Assembly: GCF_014652815.1 (NCBI RefSeq)
Contig: NZ_BMZN01000001.1
Span: 728,888-792,887 of the forward strand
Source: Alcaligenes pakistanensis
GTDB lineage: Bacteria; Pseudomonadota; Gammaproteobacteria; Burkholderiales; Burkholderiaceae_B
Reading direction: 5' to 3'
DNA length: 64,000 nt
Part shown: positions 37,314-46,965 of the stretch, piece after piece
How positions within the stretch are numbered: position 1 is the stretch's first letter
How the letters are laid out: every line of letters starts with the position of its first letter
The notes under the pieces: model-generated
Database searches by the model: none
What the model was told of the DNA's origin: nothing
What the model saw: the letters and a program-made list of their open reading frames with translations, nothing else
Translations under genes and position numbers: made by a program

Positions 37314-38197
37314 TAATGGAAGCGACCTATACGGCTAAGTTCGCGGAAATTCATCCAGATAAAGAAGGCGCGTCCCACAATATTCTCATCGGGCACAAAG
37401 CCCCAATAACGACTGTCCAGACTATTGTCGCGATTGTCTCCCATGACAAAATAATTCCCCTTGGGCACCACACAAGAGATGCCGTTGGAGAAGTACTCAC
37501 AGGAATCACGGTTGGGGAACGCCACGATAGGCATCAAACCTTGGGGCTGAGTCTTGTTCAGCAAAATGTTGTGCTGTACTTTGCCCAGCTCTTCCAGATA
37601 ACGCCCAATGTAGGCCGAACGATCAGGTTCGTAATAATCACCACTGCGCACTTGGGTAACCACCTGCCCATTAACAGACAAGACCTTGTCACGGTATTCC
37701 ACACGGTCACCGGGCACGCCGACCACTCGCTTGATGTAGTCGACAGTCGTATCCACAGGGTAACGGAACACAATCACATCGCCGCGTTCAGGGTGGCCCA
37801 AGGGGATCACCTTGGTACCACTGACCGGCAGGCGAATGCCGTATTCGTACTTATTCACCAAAATCAGATCGCCATTTTTCAGCGTAGGCAACATGGAGCC
37901 CGACGGAATGCGAAAGGGCTCGATGATAAAAGAGCGCAATACAAACACGAACAAAATGACTGGGAAAAAACTGACGCCATACTCGATCCACCAGGGCATG
38001 CGATTGGCCTGGTCATACGCTTCCTGGCGCAGTTGCTGCAAATGTTCGGGGTCCTGAGCCGCCGTTTCCGGTACTGCCTGCATCGCAGCCTGCGCACGCG
38101 CCAGACGGCGGCCACGCAAGGAAAAACGATCCAAAGACCAGATCACGCCGGTCAGTATCAGCAGCACAAACAAAATCAGAGCGAAATCCCAGCTCAT
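37313..38197 (-). CDS. lepB: Signal peptidase I
   Basis: LepB removes Sec signal peptides at the outer face of the inner membrane. The 294-residue product has two membrane segments (residues about 4-22 and 73-90), the catalytic Ser101 in PSGSMLPTL, the Lys156 in [11 protein letters not shown] and the C-terminal [17 protein letters not shown] box. It lies between lepA and rnc in the standard order. Confidence 0.97.
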   Translation of the reverse strand: MSWDFALILFVLLILTGVIWSLDRFSLRGRRLARAQAAMQAVPETAAQDPEHLQQLRQEAYDQANRMPWWIEYGVSFFPVILFVFVLRSFIIEPFRIPSGSMLPTLKNGDLILVNKYEYGIRLPVSGTKVIPLGHPERGDVIVFRYPVDTTVDYIKRVVGVPGDRVEYRDKVLSVNGQVVTQVRSGDYYEPDRSAYIGRYLEELGKVQHNILLNKTQPQGLMPIVAFPNRDSCEYFSNGISCVVPKGNYFVMGDNRDNSLDSRYWGFVPDENIVGRAFFIWMNFRELSRIGRFH

Positions 38198-38261
38198 CGG
38201 TTTCCTTTAAAGAAATTAACGCAGTCCTGGCTACGGTCGGCTTGGGGCGCCGACCACAGCA

Positions 38262-40055
38262 TTACTTATCCTCGACCTGCAAAATTGCCAAAAAGGCTTC
38301 CTGCGGAATTTCTACGTTCCCAACTTGCTTCATCCGCTTCTTACCGGCTTTTTGCTTCTCAAGCAGCTTTTTCTTACGTGAGATATCGCCGCCATAACAC
38401 TTGGCCAGCACGTTCTTGCGCAGTGCCTTGACGTTCTCGCGCGAAATAACTTCAGCGCCAATGGCGGCCTGAATAGCAATATCAAACATCTGACGCGGGA
38501 TCAAGGCGCGCATCTTGGAGACCACTTCGCGTCCGCGGTAACGTGCATTGCTACGGTGCACGATCATGGACAGAGCATCGACCCGGTCACTATTGATCAG
38601 GATGTCCACCTTGACCACATCAGCAGAACGGTATTCCTTGAACTCGTAGTCCATGGAGGCATAGCCGCGCGACACAGACTTGAGGCGGTCAAAGAAGTCC
38701 AGCACGATCTCGGCCAGTGGCATTTCATAGACCAGATTCACCTGACGGCCATGATAGGTCATATTTAACTGCAAACCGCGCTTGACTGTACACAGCGTCA
38801 TGACCGGACCCACGTATTCCTGCGGCATTAGCAGCGAAACCACAACAATCGGTTCGCGTACGTCTTCAATATGGGACACCTCCGGCATGCGGGAGGGGCT
38901 TTCAATCATGATGACTTCGCCGTCACGACGCTCGACTTCATACACCACTGACGGCGCAGTCGTGATGATGTCCATGTCGAATTCGCGCTCCAGACGTTCC
39001 TGGACGATTTCCATGTGCAGCAGACCCAAAAAGCCGCAACGGAAACCAAAACCCAGTGCCTGAGACACCTCGGGTTCAAACATCAGAGAGGAGTCGTTCA
39101 GTTTCAGCTTTTCCAGCGAATCGCGCAGCTGATCATATTCGCTGCTTTCCACTGGGTATAAGCCGGCGAACACCTGAGGCTTCACTTCCTTGAAACCAGG
39201 CAAGGCTTTTTCAGCAGGCTTGCCCGCCAAGGTGATGGTGTCACCAACTTTGGCGTGTTCCAGCTCTTTAATACCCGCAATGATGAAGCCCACCTCACCT
39301 GCCGACAAATGAGGACGGTTTTCCGATTTGGGTGTAAACACGCCCAGATGCTCAACCAAATGCGTGGCACGGGTTGCCATCAGCAGGATCTTCTCTTTAG
39401 GCTTGAGCACTCCATTGACGATACGCACCAGCATGACCACGCCCACGTAGTTGTCAAACCAGGAGTCAATGATCAAGGCCTGCAAGGGCGCGGTGGGGTC
39501 ACCCACGGGCGCAGGCACACGCGCCACGATGGTTTCCAGAATATCGTCAATGCCCAGACCGGTTTTGGCACTGGCCTCGATGGCCTCGCTGGCATCAATC
39601 CCAATAACGTCTTCCACTTCCTGACGGGCGGCATCGGGGTCGGCCGAAGGCAAGTCCATCTTGTTGAGCACAGGAATCACTTCCACGCCCTGTTCCAACG
39701 CGGTATAGCAGTTGGCAACGGTCTGCGCTTCCACACCTTGGGAGGCATCGACCACCAGCAAAGCCCCTTCACAAGCCGACAGGGAACGACTGACTTCATA
39801 AGAGAAGTCCACGTGGCCGGGGGTATCGATCAGGTTGAGGTTGTAAACCTTGCCATCCTTGGCCGTGTAGTGCAAAGCAGCTGTCTGGGCCTTAATCGTA
39901 ATGCCACGCTCTTTCTCGATGTCCATCGAATCCAGAACCTGAGTCGACATCTCGCGGTCGGCCAGGCCACCACAGCGTTGGATCAGGCGGTCAGCCAAGG
40001 TCGATTTGCCATGATCGATGTGGGCAATAATAGAGAAATTGCGGATGTGGTCCAT
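38262..40055 (-). CDS. lepA: Elongation factor 4 (LepA)
   Basis: LepA is a ribosome-dependent GTPase with a role in initiation or back-translocation. The 597-residue product has G1 AHIDHGKST, switch [14 protein letters not shown] and [13 protein letters not shown]-like domains II, III and V, and the LepA-specific C-terminal domain ending in [24 protein letters not shown]. The frame is open to 40109, but the ATG at 40055 ([12 protein letters not shown]) is the family start. It follows mucD across ~240 bp that contain two hairpins. Confidence 0.97.
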   Translation of the reverse strand: MDHIRNFSIIAHIDHGKSTLADRLIQRCGGLADREMSTQVLDSMDIEKERGITIKAQTAALHYTAKDGKVYNLNLIDTPGHVDFSYEVSRSLSACEGALLVVDASQGVEAQTVANCYTALEQGVEVIPVLNKMDLPSADPDAARQEVEDVIGIDASEAIEASAKTGLGIDDILETIVARVPAPVGDPTAPLQALIIDSWFDNYVGVVMLVRIVNGVLKPKEKILLMATRATHLVEHLGVFTPKSENRPHLSAGEVGFIIAGIKELEHAKVGDTITLAGKPAEKALPGFKEVKPQVFAGLYPVESSEYDQLRDSLEKLKLNDSSLMFEPEVSQALGFGFRCGFLGLLHMEIVQERLEREFDMDIITTAPSVVYEVERRDGEVIMIESPSRMPEVSHIEDVREPIVVVSLLMPQEYVGPVMTLCTVKRGLQLNMTYHGRQVNLVYEMPLAEIVLDFFDRLKSVSRGYASMDYEFKEYRSADVVKVDILINSDRVDALSMIVHRSNARYRGREVVSKMRALIPRQMFDIAIQAAIGAEVISRENVKALRKNVLAKCYGGDISRKKKLLEKQKAGKKRMKQVGNVEIPQEAFLAILQVEDK

Positions 40056-40111
40056 AAACCCGTTAATAAACAAAGAAAATGTTGAGGCGCAATGCCAGAG
40101 AGACGGCACAA

Positions 40112-40138
40112 GAAAGGGGCGCCCATGACGCCCCTTTT
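40112..40138 (-). terminator. Hairpin upstream of lepA
   Basis: gaaaggggcg (40112-40121) pairs with cgcccctttt (40129-40138) around a 7-nt loop. The following minus-strand sequence is tttcttg-like, so it may be a weak terminator or attenuator between mucD and lepA. Confidence 0.6.
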
Positions 40139-40238
40139 CAGTCCACGCGCCTGAAACGCAAGACCCGTCCTGTCAGACGGGCGCACGTGGAGCCATTATC
40201 CATTCGGGGCATATAGTGCCTCCGATTGGTGGCGGAGA

Positions 40239-40261
40239 AACTCCGGCCCGGGGCCGGAGTT
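40239..40261 (-). terminator. GC-rich hairpin after mucD
   Basis: aactccggccc (40239-40249) and gggccggagtt (40251-40261) are perfect inverted repeats. No long T-run follows on the minus strand. It lies 38 bp past the mucD stop. Confidence 0.5.
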
Positions 40262-40298
40262 CATCAATGGCTACCATTTTAGCCGTTTTACAGAATTT

Positions 40299-41804
40299 TT
40301 ATTTCGATGGCGTAATCAAAACCCATTGCGACTGGCCGGCACGTAAAACCAGCAAGGCCGCTGCTTTGGATTTATCCAAGGAAGCCACCATTTTAGCGTA
40401 TTGATCCGGTGTCCCTACGTCTTTATCGTTGACACGCAAAATAAGATCGCCAGGCTGCAAACCCGCTTCGCTGGCAGGGGCGGTCGCCTCGGTTACCTGA
40501 ACTGCACTTTCCACGCCCAAACGCTTCAGATCAGCGGCCGGAACGGCTGTTACTTTCAGTCCAAAGGCATCTGCACTGCTAGCGGCGGGACTGTCTTTCT
40601 CGTCCTTGCTGGCAGCATTCGGGCTGCTGGAGGGCATTTCTTCTACGTCGATCTTGATGGTTTGCAACTTGCCCTTGCGCCAGACTTCCAGCGTGGAGCT
40701 TTGGCCGGGCTTGGTGCCACCCACAATACGGGGCAGATCCGTCATTTGCTCGATGTTGCGGCCATTGAACTTCAGAATCACGTCACCGGACTGGATACCG
40801 GCCTTGGCGGCAGGACCACCCTCTTCCACGCTACTGACCAAGGCACCCTTGCTGTCTTTCAAGCCCAGGGCCGTAGCCACATCATCGGCCACCGGCGTGA
40901 TCTGGACGCCAATACGACCACGCGTCACCTTGCCGTCGGATTTAAGCTGCTCGACCACATTCATGGCTTCGTCGATAGGAATGGCCAGGGAAATACCCAT
41001 AAAGCCACCACTGCGCGAAATAATCTGGGAGTTCACACCCACCACTTCGCCATTCAGATTGATCAGCGGACCTCCGGAGTTGCCTGGATTCACGGCCACA
41101 TCGGTCTGAATAAAGGGCAGGTAATCACCCGTCTCGCGGTTAATGGCGCTAACAATCCCCGAGGTCACGGTGGACTCCAGGCCAAACGGTGAACCGATCG
41201 CCAAGACCCACTGCCCTTTTTTGAGCTGTTTGGAATCCCCAATGACCATGGGCTTCAGGTCTTTGGCTTCAATCTTGATCAAGGCCACATCGGTGCGTTC
41301 ATCAGTGCCGATGATCTTGGCAGGGTATTCCTTGCCATTGCTCAGGGTGACGAAAATACCGTTGGAGTCCGCCACCACATGATTATTGGTCAGGATGTAG
41401 CCATCGGCAGAAATAATGAAACCCGAGCCCACGCCACGCGGCACAGTACGCTCCTGGGGCTGTTGCCCCTCGTTGCCGCCACCGCGAGGACGTTGCTGGG
41501 GAGCCATGCCTGGAGGCATAAAGTCGGGTCCAAAGAACCAGCGGAACATATCATAGGGGTCCCCACCGGGCCCCATTGCGGGTGAGCGCACCTGAACCGC
41601 TTCTGTCGTACGAATATTCACGACACCATCCTCGGTCTTGGCCACAACACCGGTAAAGTCCGGCAGTCCCAGCGAGGCGCTCTGGACTTGCTCATCGGTG
41701 CTGGCAGGCTGGGCCTGGGCCATTGGCACACTGGCCGCAAACAGCACGGCAGCCGTCAAAGCCGAGAGAACAGGAATACGCATTTTATGACTCGATTTTT
41801 TCAT
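40299..41804 (-). CDS. mucD: Periplasmic serine endoprotease DegP/MucD-like
   Basis: An HtrA-family protease and chaperone of periplasmic quality control. The 501-residue product has a signal peptide (residues 1-31, ending in MAQAQ), a trypsin-like domain with His142, Asp172 and Ser243 (GNSGGPL), and two PDZ domains (about residues 290-370 and 410-490). It lies 24 bp after rseB and is the last gene of the sigma-E cluster, the arrangement known as mucD in Pseudomonas, so sigma-E control is expected. Confidence 0.96.
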   Translation of the reverse strand: MKKSSHKMRIPVLSALTAAVLFAASVPMAQAQPASTDEQVQSASLGLPDFTGVVAKTEDGVVNIRTTEAVQVRSPAMGPGGDPYDMFRWFFGPDFMPPGMAPQQRPRGGGNEGQQPQERTVPRGVGSGFIISADGYILTNNHVVADSNGIFVTLSNGKEYPAKIIGTDERTDVALIKIEAKDLKPMVIGDSKQLKKGQWVLAIGSPFGLESTVTSGIVSAINRETGDYLPFIQTDVAVNPGNSGGPLINLNGEVVGVNSQIISRSGGFMGISLAIPIDEAMNVVEQLKSDGKVTRGRIGVQITPVADDVATALGLKDSKGALVSSVEEGGPAAKAGIQSGDVILKFNGRNIEQMTDLPRIVGGTKPGQSSTLEVWRKGKLQTIKIDVEEMPSSSPNAASKDEKDSPAASSADAFGLKVTAVPAADLKRLGVESAVQVTEATAPASEAGLQPGDLILRVNDKDVGTPDQYAKMVASLDKSKAAALLVLRAGQSQWVLITPSK

Positions 41805-41828
41805 TCAAATACTCCTGGGGGACGATCG

Positions 41829-42857
41829 TCAATGTGTCCGGGATAGAGGGGTGAACTGCGTTCCTTCAAGCAAAGCGCGCAAAGTCTGTACAGGTACAGC
41901 GCCGGTGCTGGTCAGAACATAATCGTTAATACGGCTGCGGTACATATTCATGGAACCACGATGGAACGCACCTAGGCTGTTTTCTTCTGCTTCGGGCGTG
42001 CCAACACGCTCCAGGAAAACAGAAATTGCGGCCAAACCATCAGACATCATCAAGTGCGTTACCTGACGCCCCGCCCGCATGGGTCTGAGCATTTCGGAAC
42101 GCAAGCTGAAACCGGCAGGCAAAGCCAGATGCCAACCCAGCTCACTTAAATCAATTTTCTGGACCTCGGGCTCAACCACTTCCCATTTACTTGGATTCCA
42201 ACTAGTCCGCAGCTCTTGTAGATCCACCTGTTCGCCAAAGGCAACCGAGGCAAAGGCAATCTGGTCTACCACGACTTGTTGTGGGTCCAAAGTCTGCATT
42301 TTCAACAGCAAATGGTGATCCGTATCGGCGCACACCCGATAACCATAGCGTTGGTCATCCTTGGGGACTAATTCGATCAGGTCGCAAGGCCGCCCGGCTA
42401 CCCGCTCCCGGGAAGGCAGACGCCGCATATCATAGAAGTTGGGTAACTGGCTGACGTCACCGACCAGAAAGCTGGGAAAGCGCTCGTTTTCACGACGCTC
42501 GATCACCACCATTTTCTTTTCGGGAATCAGGCATTGCGTCACTTCATTTTGACGCAGGAACTCACGCGGCTCACCGTCAAGAATTTCCAGACGCTCGCGC
42601 TCTCCAGTGCCGTCAATAATATGAACCAGCTTCATGGATTGGCTGGATTGATCCTGGGTATAAATAATGACCCCGGAGTAGTCCAGATCGCGCGCCGCTT
42701 TATGAACTTTTTGCAGCCAGGGCAGATCCAGGGGTTCAATCCCGCTCGCGTCCTGAGCCAGGACCGGTGTTGTACACAGTATCGCCAGCGAAAAGGCAAA
42801 CAAACCCTTAGACAGACGTGCCAAGGTCACCTGCGACGGCATACGTACAGACCTCAT
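41829..42857 (-). CDS. rseB: Sigma-E regulatory protein RseB/MucB
   Basis: RseB protects RseA from cleavage in the periplasm and senses lipopolysaccharide and misplaced lipoproteins. The 342-residue product has a signal peptide (residues 1-35, ending TPVLAQ), an N-terminal LolA-like half (LQKVHKAARDLDYSGVIIYTQ, ERRENERFPSFL) and a C-terminal domain starting near ELGWHLALPAGFSL. It overlaps rseA by 4 bp. Confidence 0.95.
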   Translation of the reverse strand: MRSVRMPSQVTLARLSKGLFAFSLAILCTTPVLAQDASGIEPLDLPWLQKVHKAARDLDYSGVIIYTQDQSSQSMKLVHIIDGTGERERLEILDGEPREFLRQNEVTQCLIPEKKMVVIERRENERFPSFLVGDVSQLPNFYDMRRLPSRERVAGRPCDLIELVPKDDQRYGYRVCADTDHHLLLKMQTLDPQQVVVDQIAFASVAFGEQVDLQELRTSWNPSKWEVVEPEVQKIDLSELGWHLALPAGFSLRSEMLRPMRAGRQVTHLMMSDGLAAISVFLERVGTPEAEENSLGAFHRGSMNMYRSRINDYVLTSTGAVPVQTLRALLEGTQFTPLSRTH

Positions 42858-43351
42858 TGACCCAAGGCTCCACTCTCAAATGAAACATGGCGTACCGGAC
42901 CGGTACCCACAAAATCACGGTGCAAATCCGCGTAGTCATTCCAGAGCTGCTCGTCCTGGGCGCTCGCCATCAAGGTGCCCGGCACCGAGCTGACACCCAT
43001 ATAAGGCAAGCCTACCCATAGCGCTGCCGCTACCGCGGCCACTACGGCCAAACCACTGACGCCATAGCGTTGCACCAAGGGGCGCTTCATCGCGTTGGGC
43101 GCGAGCACCGTAGGCTCTTCGTCAATCGCTTTGGACAGGCGCGCGTAAAAACGATCCGATGTACGAATCGCCAATGCGTCGGTACGCATCACGTCGCCGA
43201 TCAAATGATAGGCATCCCAAACTTGACGCCCGTAGGGGGAGTCCAGTTCCTCGGGACGTATTTCAGCCTCACCATCCACCCAGGAGGATACGGCGATCTC
43301 CCAGGCATTGAGCTGTTCTTCATCGGAATGGGATTTCAAGGCTTGCATCAT
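42854..43351 (-). CDS. rseA: Anti-sigma-E factor RseA/MucA-like
   Basis: RseA is a single-pass membrane protein that holds sigma-E inactive. The N-terminal cytosolic domain (EIAVSSWVDGEAEIRPEEL, WDAYHLIGDVMRTDAL) matches the RseA_N family; one membrane segment lies at residues 97-118; a ~45-residue periplasmic tail follows. It is shorter than E. coli RseA (216) but has the family layout. It lies 6 bp after rpoE and overlaps rseB. Confidence 0.93.
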   Translation of the reverse strand: MMQALKSHSDEEQLNAWEIAVSSWVDGEAEIRPEELDSPYGRQVWDAYHLIGDVMRTDALAIRTSDRFYARLSKAIDEEPTVLAPNAMKRPLVQRYGVSGLAVVAAVAAALWVGLPYMGVSSVPGTLMASAQDEQLWNDYADLHRDFVGTGPVRHVSFESGALGQ

Positions 43352-43357
43352 CGATCC

Positions 43358-43960
43358 TTACCACCGTCGTTCACTATCTTCACCATCTAGTATGGGACGC
43401 AATTGCGCAGCAATGGCATCACGAGCCCGAAAGATACGTGAGCGCACAGTTCCTATAGGGCAGTCCATGGTTTGAGCGATGTCTTCATAGCTCATACCCT
43501 CTATTTCACGAAGCACGATAGCTGTCCGCAACTCTTCCGGCAGAGCCTGGATTGCACTATTCACTGTCTCGGCAATCTGGCGGCTGACCATCATGGATTC
43601 TGGCGTGCTTATATCGCTTAGGTTGTCGATTCGGTCAAAAGTTTCACCGTCTTCAGTTTCGACGTTCTGCACAGTATTGGGACGTCGTGCAGCCGAGGCC
43701 TGCCAATTACGGGCCGTATTGATCGCAATGCGGTACAGCCAGGTGTAGAAAGCACTCTCGCCTCGGAACTGAGGCAAAGCCCGGTACGCTTTGATAAAGG
43801 TTTCTTGTGCCACGTCCTCGACCTCAGACGGTTCACGCACCATGCGGCTGAGCAGACGCATGATCTTGCGCTGATACTTCAGTACCAGCAGGTCAAAGGC
43901 TCGCTTATCCCCACGCTGAACACGTGCAACTAGTTCGGCATCGGTATCGCGTTCACTCAT
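43358..43960 (-). CDS. rpoE: RNA polymerase sigma-E factor
   Basis: An ECF sigma factor for envelope stress. The 200-residue product has region 2 (FDLLVLKYQRKIMRLLSRMV, DVAQETFIKAYRALPQFRGESAFYTWLYRIAINTARN) and region 4 (ALPEELRTAIVLREIEGMSYEDIAQTMDCPIGTVRSRIFRAR). It heads the rpoE-rseA-rseB-mucD cluster. Its ATG overlaps the stop of the preceding small membrane protein by 1 bp. Confidence 0.97.
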   Translation of the reverse strand: MSERDTDAELVARVQRGDKRAFDLLVLKYQRKIMRLLSRMVREPSEVEDVAQETFIKAYRALPQFRGESAFYTWLYRIAINTARNWQASAARRPNTVQNVETEDGETFDRIDNLSDISTPESMMVSRQIAETVNSAIQALPEELRTAIVLREIEGMSYEDIAQTMDCPIGTVRSRIFRARDAIAAQLRPILDGEDSERRW

Positions 43961-44496
43961 TAAGAATCCTTATTCTGAGCACGGACCTGATGGGACAGCC
44001 GGTTGACACAAAGGCACAATGCCCACCAAGCCTGCTGCGGCTGGGCCCCACGCCATAGCGTGACGGTATTGCGCCCGGTACTGGCTGGATCGCCCCGCAA
44101 ACGCAAGGTCATAAACCAGGGAGAACGCCAGACCTGCTCTATCTGCACGGGCACATCAGCTGATTCAGCCCGCTGCAAGGAGTATATCCCTGCCTGATGC
44201 GCTAGTGTAGCGTGCCCGTTCCATGCCCGACGACTGCGAGCATACAAAAAATAAGCCCACAAAGCACCTGCTAACAGAGCCAGAGCTCCGGGCAATTGCC
44301 AGCTGTAGATTGTCCAGGCTAAGCCCAGCGCCCCTAAAGCACAGACAAAAGCGCCCAGTCGGCGCACCGGAGCCGGAGCTCCGATCGACCAGGACTGGGC
44401 GTTGCGAGTGGGGAAGTCTATCTTAACGAAGACGACGAACCACCATAGAACCGTTAGTGCCACCAAACCCGAAGGAGTTGGACAAGGCAACATCAA
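43960..44496 (-). CDS. Small membrane protein, YgfX/CptA-like
   Basis: A 178-residue protein with two membrane segments (about residues 45-62 and 68-85), then a soluble domain containing GIYSLQRAESADVPVQIEQVWRSPWFMTLRL and ending WWALCLCVNRLSHQVR. This layout resembles the YgfX/CptA family, named in E. coli as a toxin-like inhibitor of cytoskeleton assembly and also linked to flavinylation. The similarity is by layout, not alignment. The ATG at 44496 lies inside fabF (74-bp overlap); no better start is seen downstream. It leads directly into rpoE. Confidence 0.55.
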   Translation of the reverse strand: MMLPCPTPSGLVALTVLWWFVVFVKIDFPTRNAQSWSIGAPAPVRRLGAFVCALGALGLAWTIYSWQLPGALALLAGALWAYFLYARSRRAWNGHATLAHQAGIYSLQRAESADVPVQIEQVWRSPWFMTLRLRGDPASTGRNTVTLWRGAQPQQAWWALCLCVNRLSHQVRAQNKDS

Positions 44497-45655
44497 TCTT
44501 CATGTCACGAGCCTGATTGGCGCAGTAATCCAGATCGCAAGCAGGATCCTGATTGAAGATATTGATGGTGGGCGGCGAGATCTGCTTGTACACCGCCAAC
44601 GTGGTGAACACCGCCTCAATACCACCTGCGGCACCCAAGAGGTGGCCGGTCATGGATTTGGTGGAGTTAACCACCAGCTTGTAAGCGTGATCGCCAAAAG
44701 CCAGTTTCAGAGCTTCAGACTCGTTCACGTCACCCAATGGCGTGGAAGTGCCATGGGCGTTAACGTATTGAACTTCGTCTGCGTTCACACCACCGTTACG
44801 CAACGCGTTCACCACACCGCGACGAGGACCGTCACGATCTGGCGAGGTGATGTGATGAGCATCAGAGCTCATGCCATAGCCGGAGAACTCGCCATAAATA
44901 CGCGCACCGCGCTTTTTGGCATGTTCGTATTCTTCCAGCACCAGCACACCAGCGCCTTCACCCAGCACAAAACCGTCACGATCCACATCCCAAGGGCGCG
45001 ATGCCGTTGTTGGGTCGTCGTTACGGGTGGACAAAGCACGCATGGCAGCAAAACCACCGATCCCTAAGGGGGACACTGTGGATTCTGCGCCACCAGCCAG
45101 CATGACATCCGCATCGCCGTATTCAATCAGGCGTGCTGCATCACCGATGGAATGCAGGCCGGTTGTACACGCGGACACTACGGCATAGCTAGGGCCTTTC
45201 AGACCCAGGCCGATAGATAGTTGGCCCGATACCAGGTTAACCAGGGATCCAGGCACAAAGAACGGGGAAATCCGACGTGGACCCCGATCTAAATACTCTT
45301 TTTGGGTTTCTTCAATACGGGGCAACCCACCAATCCCCGAGCCCACAATAACGCCGACGCGCTCTGCATCAATGCTATTGATATCCAGGCCACAATCTTG
45401 CCAAGCCTGCATGCCAGCTACGACGCCATAATGGATAAAGGTATCCATTTGCTTGGCTTCTTTGACTGAAATGTAGGGTGCTAACTCAAAACCCTTGACC
45501 TCACCCGCTATTTGGGCGGTTAGGGCCGAAGGATCGAAACGGGTAATACGCCCGATGCCCGAACGCCCATTGACGATGTTATCCCACGCGGTAGGAATAT
45601 CGTTGCCGACCGGGGAAATAATACCCAGCCCGGTAATCACGACACGTCGTTTCAC
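44423..45655 (-). CDS. fabF: 3-oxoacyl-ACP synthase II (FabF)
   Basis: FabF condenses malonyl-ACP with acyl-ACP in fatty acid elongation. The 410-residue product has the catalytic Cys (SACTTGLHSIG, about residue 163), two His (NAHGTSTPLGD and TGHLLGAAGG) and the family N-terminus KRRVVITGLGIISPVG. It follows acpP across ~140 bp that hold a long-loop hairpin with a T-run. Confidence 0.98.
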   Translation of the reverse strand: MKRRVVITGLGIISPVGNDIPTAWDNIVNGRSGIGRITRFDPSALTAQIAGEVKGFELAPYISVKEAKQMDTFIHYGVVAGMQAWQDCGLDINSIDAERVGVIVGSGIGGLPRIEETQKEYLDRGPRRISPFFVPGSLVNLVSGQLSIGLGLKGPSYAVVSACTTGLHSIGDAARLIEYGDADVMLAGGAESTVSPLGIGGFAAMRALSTRNDDPTTASRPWDVDRDGFVLGEGAGVLVLEEYEHAKKRGARIYGEFSGYGMSSDAHHITSPDRDGPRRGVVNALRNGGVNADEVQYVNAHGTSTPLGDVNESEALKLAFGDHAYKLVVNSTKSMTGHLLGAAGGIEAVFTTLAVYKQISPPTINIFNQDPACDLDYCANQARDMKIDVALSNSFGFGGTNGSMVVRRLR

Positions 45656-45672
45656 GGATGACTCCTAAACAC

Positions 45673-45750
45673 AAAAAAAGCGGTTTAAAGGGAATAACTG
45701 CGTCTTGCAAGCTAAAGCCGCCGGGCACAAGCTACTCTCTGGAAACCGCT
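45673..45750 (-). terminator. Long-loop terminator or attenuator between acpP and fabF
   Basis: On the minus strand agcggttt (from 45743-45750) pairs with aaaccgct (45679-45686), closing a loop of 56 nt, and is directly followed by T7. It would reduce readthrough from acpP into fabF. Confidence 0.6.
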
Positions 45751-45795
45751 CTGGAGCGAGGGCGTGCACAATGCCGCCCACACTCTTAATTGAAC

Positions 45796-46035
45796 TTACT
45801 GCTTGCTGTGAGAAGTGATGTAGTCCACAGCTTGCTGGACCGTCGTGATTTTCTCAGCTTCTTCGTCTGGAATTTCAGTTTCGAATTCGTCTTCGAGCGC
45901 CATCACGAGCTCGACCATGTCGAGCGAGTCGGCACCGAGGTCGTCGAGAAAAGAAGATTCGTTTTTGATCTCGGCTTCGTTAACGCCAAGTTGTTCAGCG
46001 ACGATCTTCTTGACGCGCTGTTCGATGCTTTCCAT
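45796..46035 (-). CDS. acpP: Acyl carrier protein
   Basis: ACP carries growing acyl chains on a phosphopantetheine arm. The 79-residue product has the attachment Ser in [10 protein letters not shown] and the usual acidic helices. The frame is open to 46146, but the ATG at 46035 has GGAG seven bases upstream and gives [17 protein letters not shown], the standard start. It lies between fabG and fabF. Confidence 0.98.
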   Translation of the reverse strand: MESIEQRVKKIVAEQLGVNEAEIKNESSFLDDLGADSLDMVELVMALEDEFETEIPDEEAEKITTVQQAVDYITSHSKQ

Positions 46036-46221
46036 GCAGATTCTCCAAGTTGGGAAAAATTCCCGCAAATTATATAGCCAATCCCTACTGTAAGGAGGGA
46101 TAAGCCATGACAAAAAACGGCGTTCTTGTATGAGGCCCAACGTCATTCCTGCAACGCCGGTTCAAGCAATAGGCCACAAATAATCTCGCAATTTTACCTC
46201 AGCCGGGCGCGATGCCAAGCC

Positions 46222-46965
46222 TTACATGTGCATACCACCATTCACATGGATGGTGCTGCCCGTAATATATTGCGCTTGCGACCCGGCCAGAAAGGCTACC
46301 GCGTTAGCGATATCCTCTGCAGAACCCAGTCGTCCCAAGGGGATTTGCGACAAAATCGCGGCTGACTGTTCAGGAGTCAACGAGCGCGTCATGTCGGTAT
46401 CAATAAAGCCCGGAGCCACACAATTAACGGTGATGTTACGGCTACCGAGTTCGCGCGCCAAGGCACGGCTCATGCCTGCAACGCCCGCTTTGGCAGCAGC
46501 GTAGTTGGCTTGGCCCGGATTACCGCTCTCGCCCACCACAGAGGTGATGCTGATGATGCGGCCCCAGCGGGCTTTCATCATAGGGCGGATGACCGCGCGC
46601 GACAAACGGAATACGGCGCTCAGATTGGTCTGAATGACGGCATCCCAATCTTCGTCTTTTAGTCGCATGGCCAGGTTATCGCGGGTAATCCCAGCATTAT
46701 TAACCAGAATGTGCGGACCGCCATCTTCTTTGCTCAGCATCGAAATCAGGGCTTCGCACGCAGCCGGGTCGTCCACGTTCAAAACATGGCCGTAGCTACC
46801 GTTCTGAGCGAGCACGGCAGAAATCGCCTGCGCACCCGCTTCAGAGGTGGCCGTACCCACTACTTTGGCACCGCGTGCCATCAATTCTTTGGCAATTGCC
46901 TGACCGATACCGCGCGATGCGCCGGTTACCAGGGCGGTCTTGCCGCTAAGATCCAATTCTTGCAT
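46222..46965 (-). CDS. fabG: 3-oxoacyl-ACP reductase (FabG)
   Basis: FabG reduces 3-oxoacyl-ACP with NADPH. The 247-residue SDR has GASRGIGQAI (residues 16-25), NNAG, catalytic Ser and YAAAKAG. It starts directly after the fabD stop, so the two are translationally linked; the next gene is acpP, 187 bp downstream. Confidence 0.97.
   Translation of the reverse strand: MQELDLSGKTALVTGASRGIGQAIAKELMARGAKVVGTATSEAGAQAISAVLAQNGSYGHVLNVDDPAACEALISMLSKEDGGPHILVNNAGITRDNLAMRLKDEDWDAVIQTNLSAVFRLSRAVIRPMMKARWGRIISITSVVGESGNPGQANYAAAKAGVAGMSRALARELGSRNITVNCVAPGFIDTDMTRSLTPEQSAAILSQIPLGRLGSAEDIANAVAFLAGSQAQYITGSTIHVNGGMHM

Noticed and set aside
37316-38431. 371-codon plus-strand frame
   Set aside because: It is antisense to lepB and the end of lepA.
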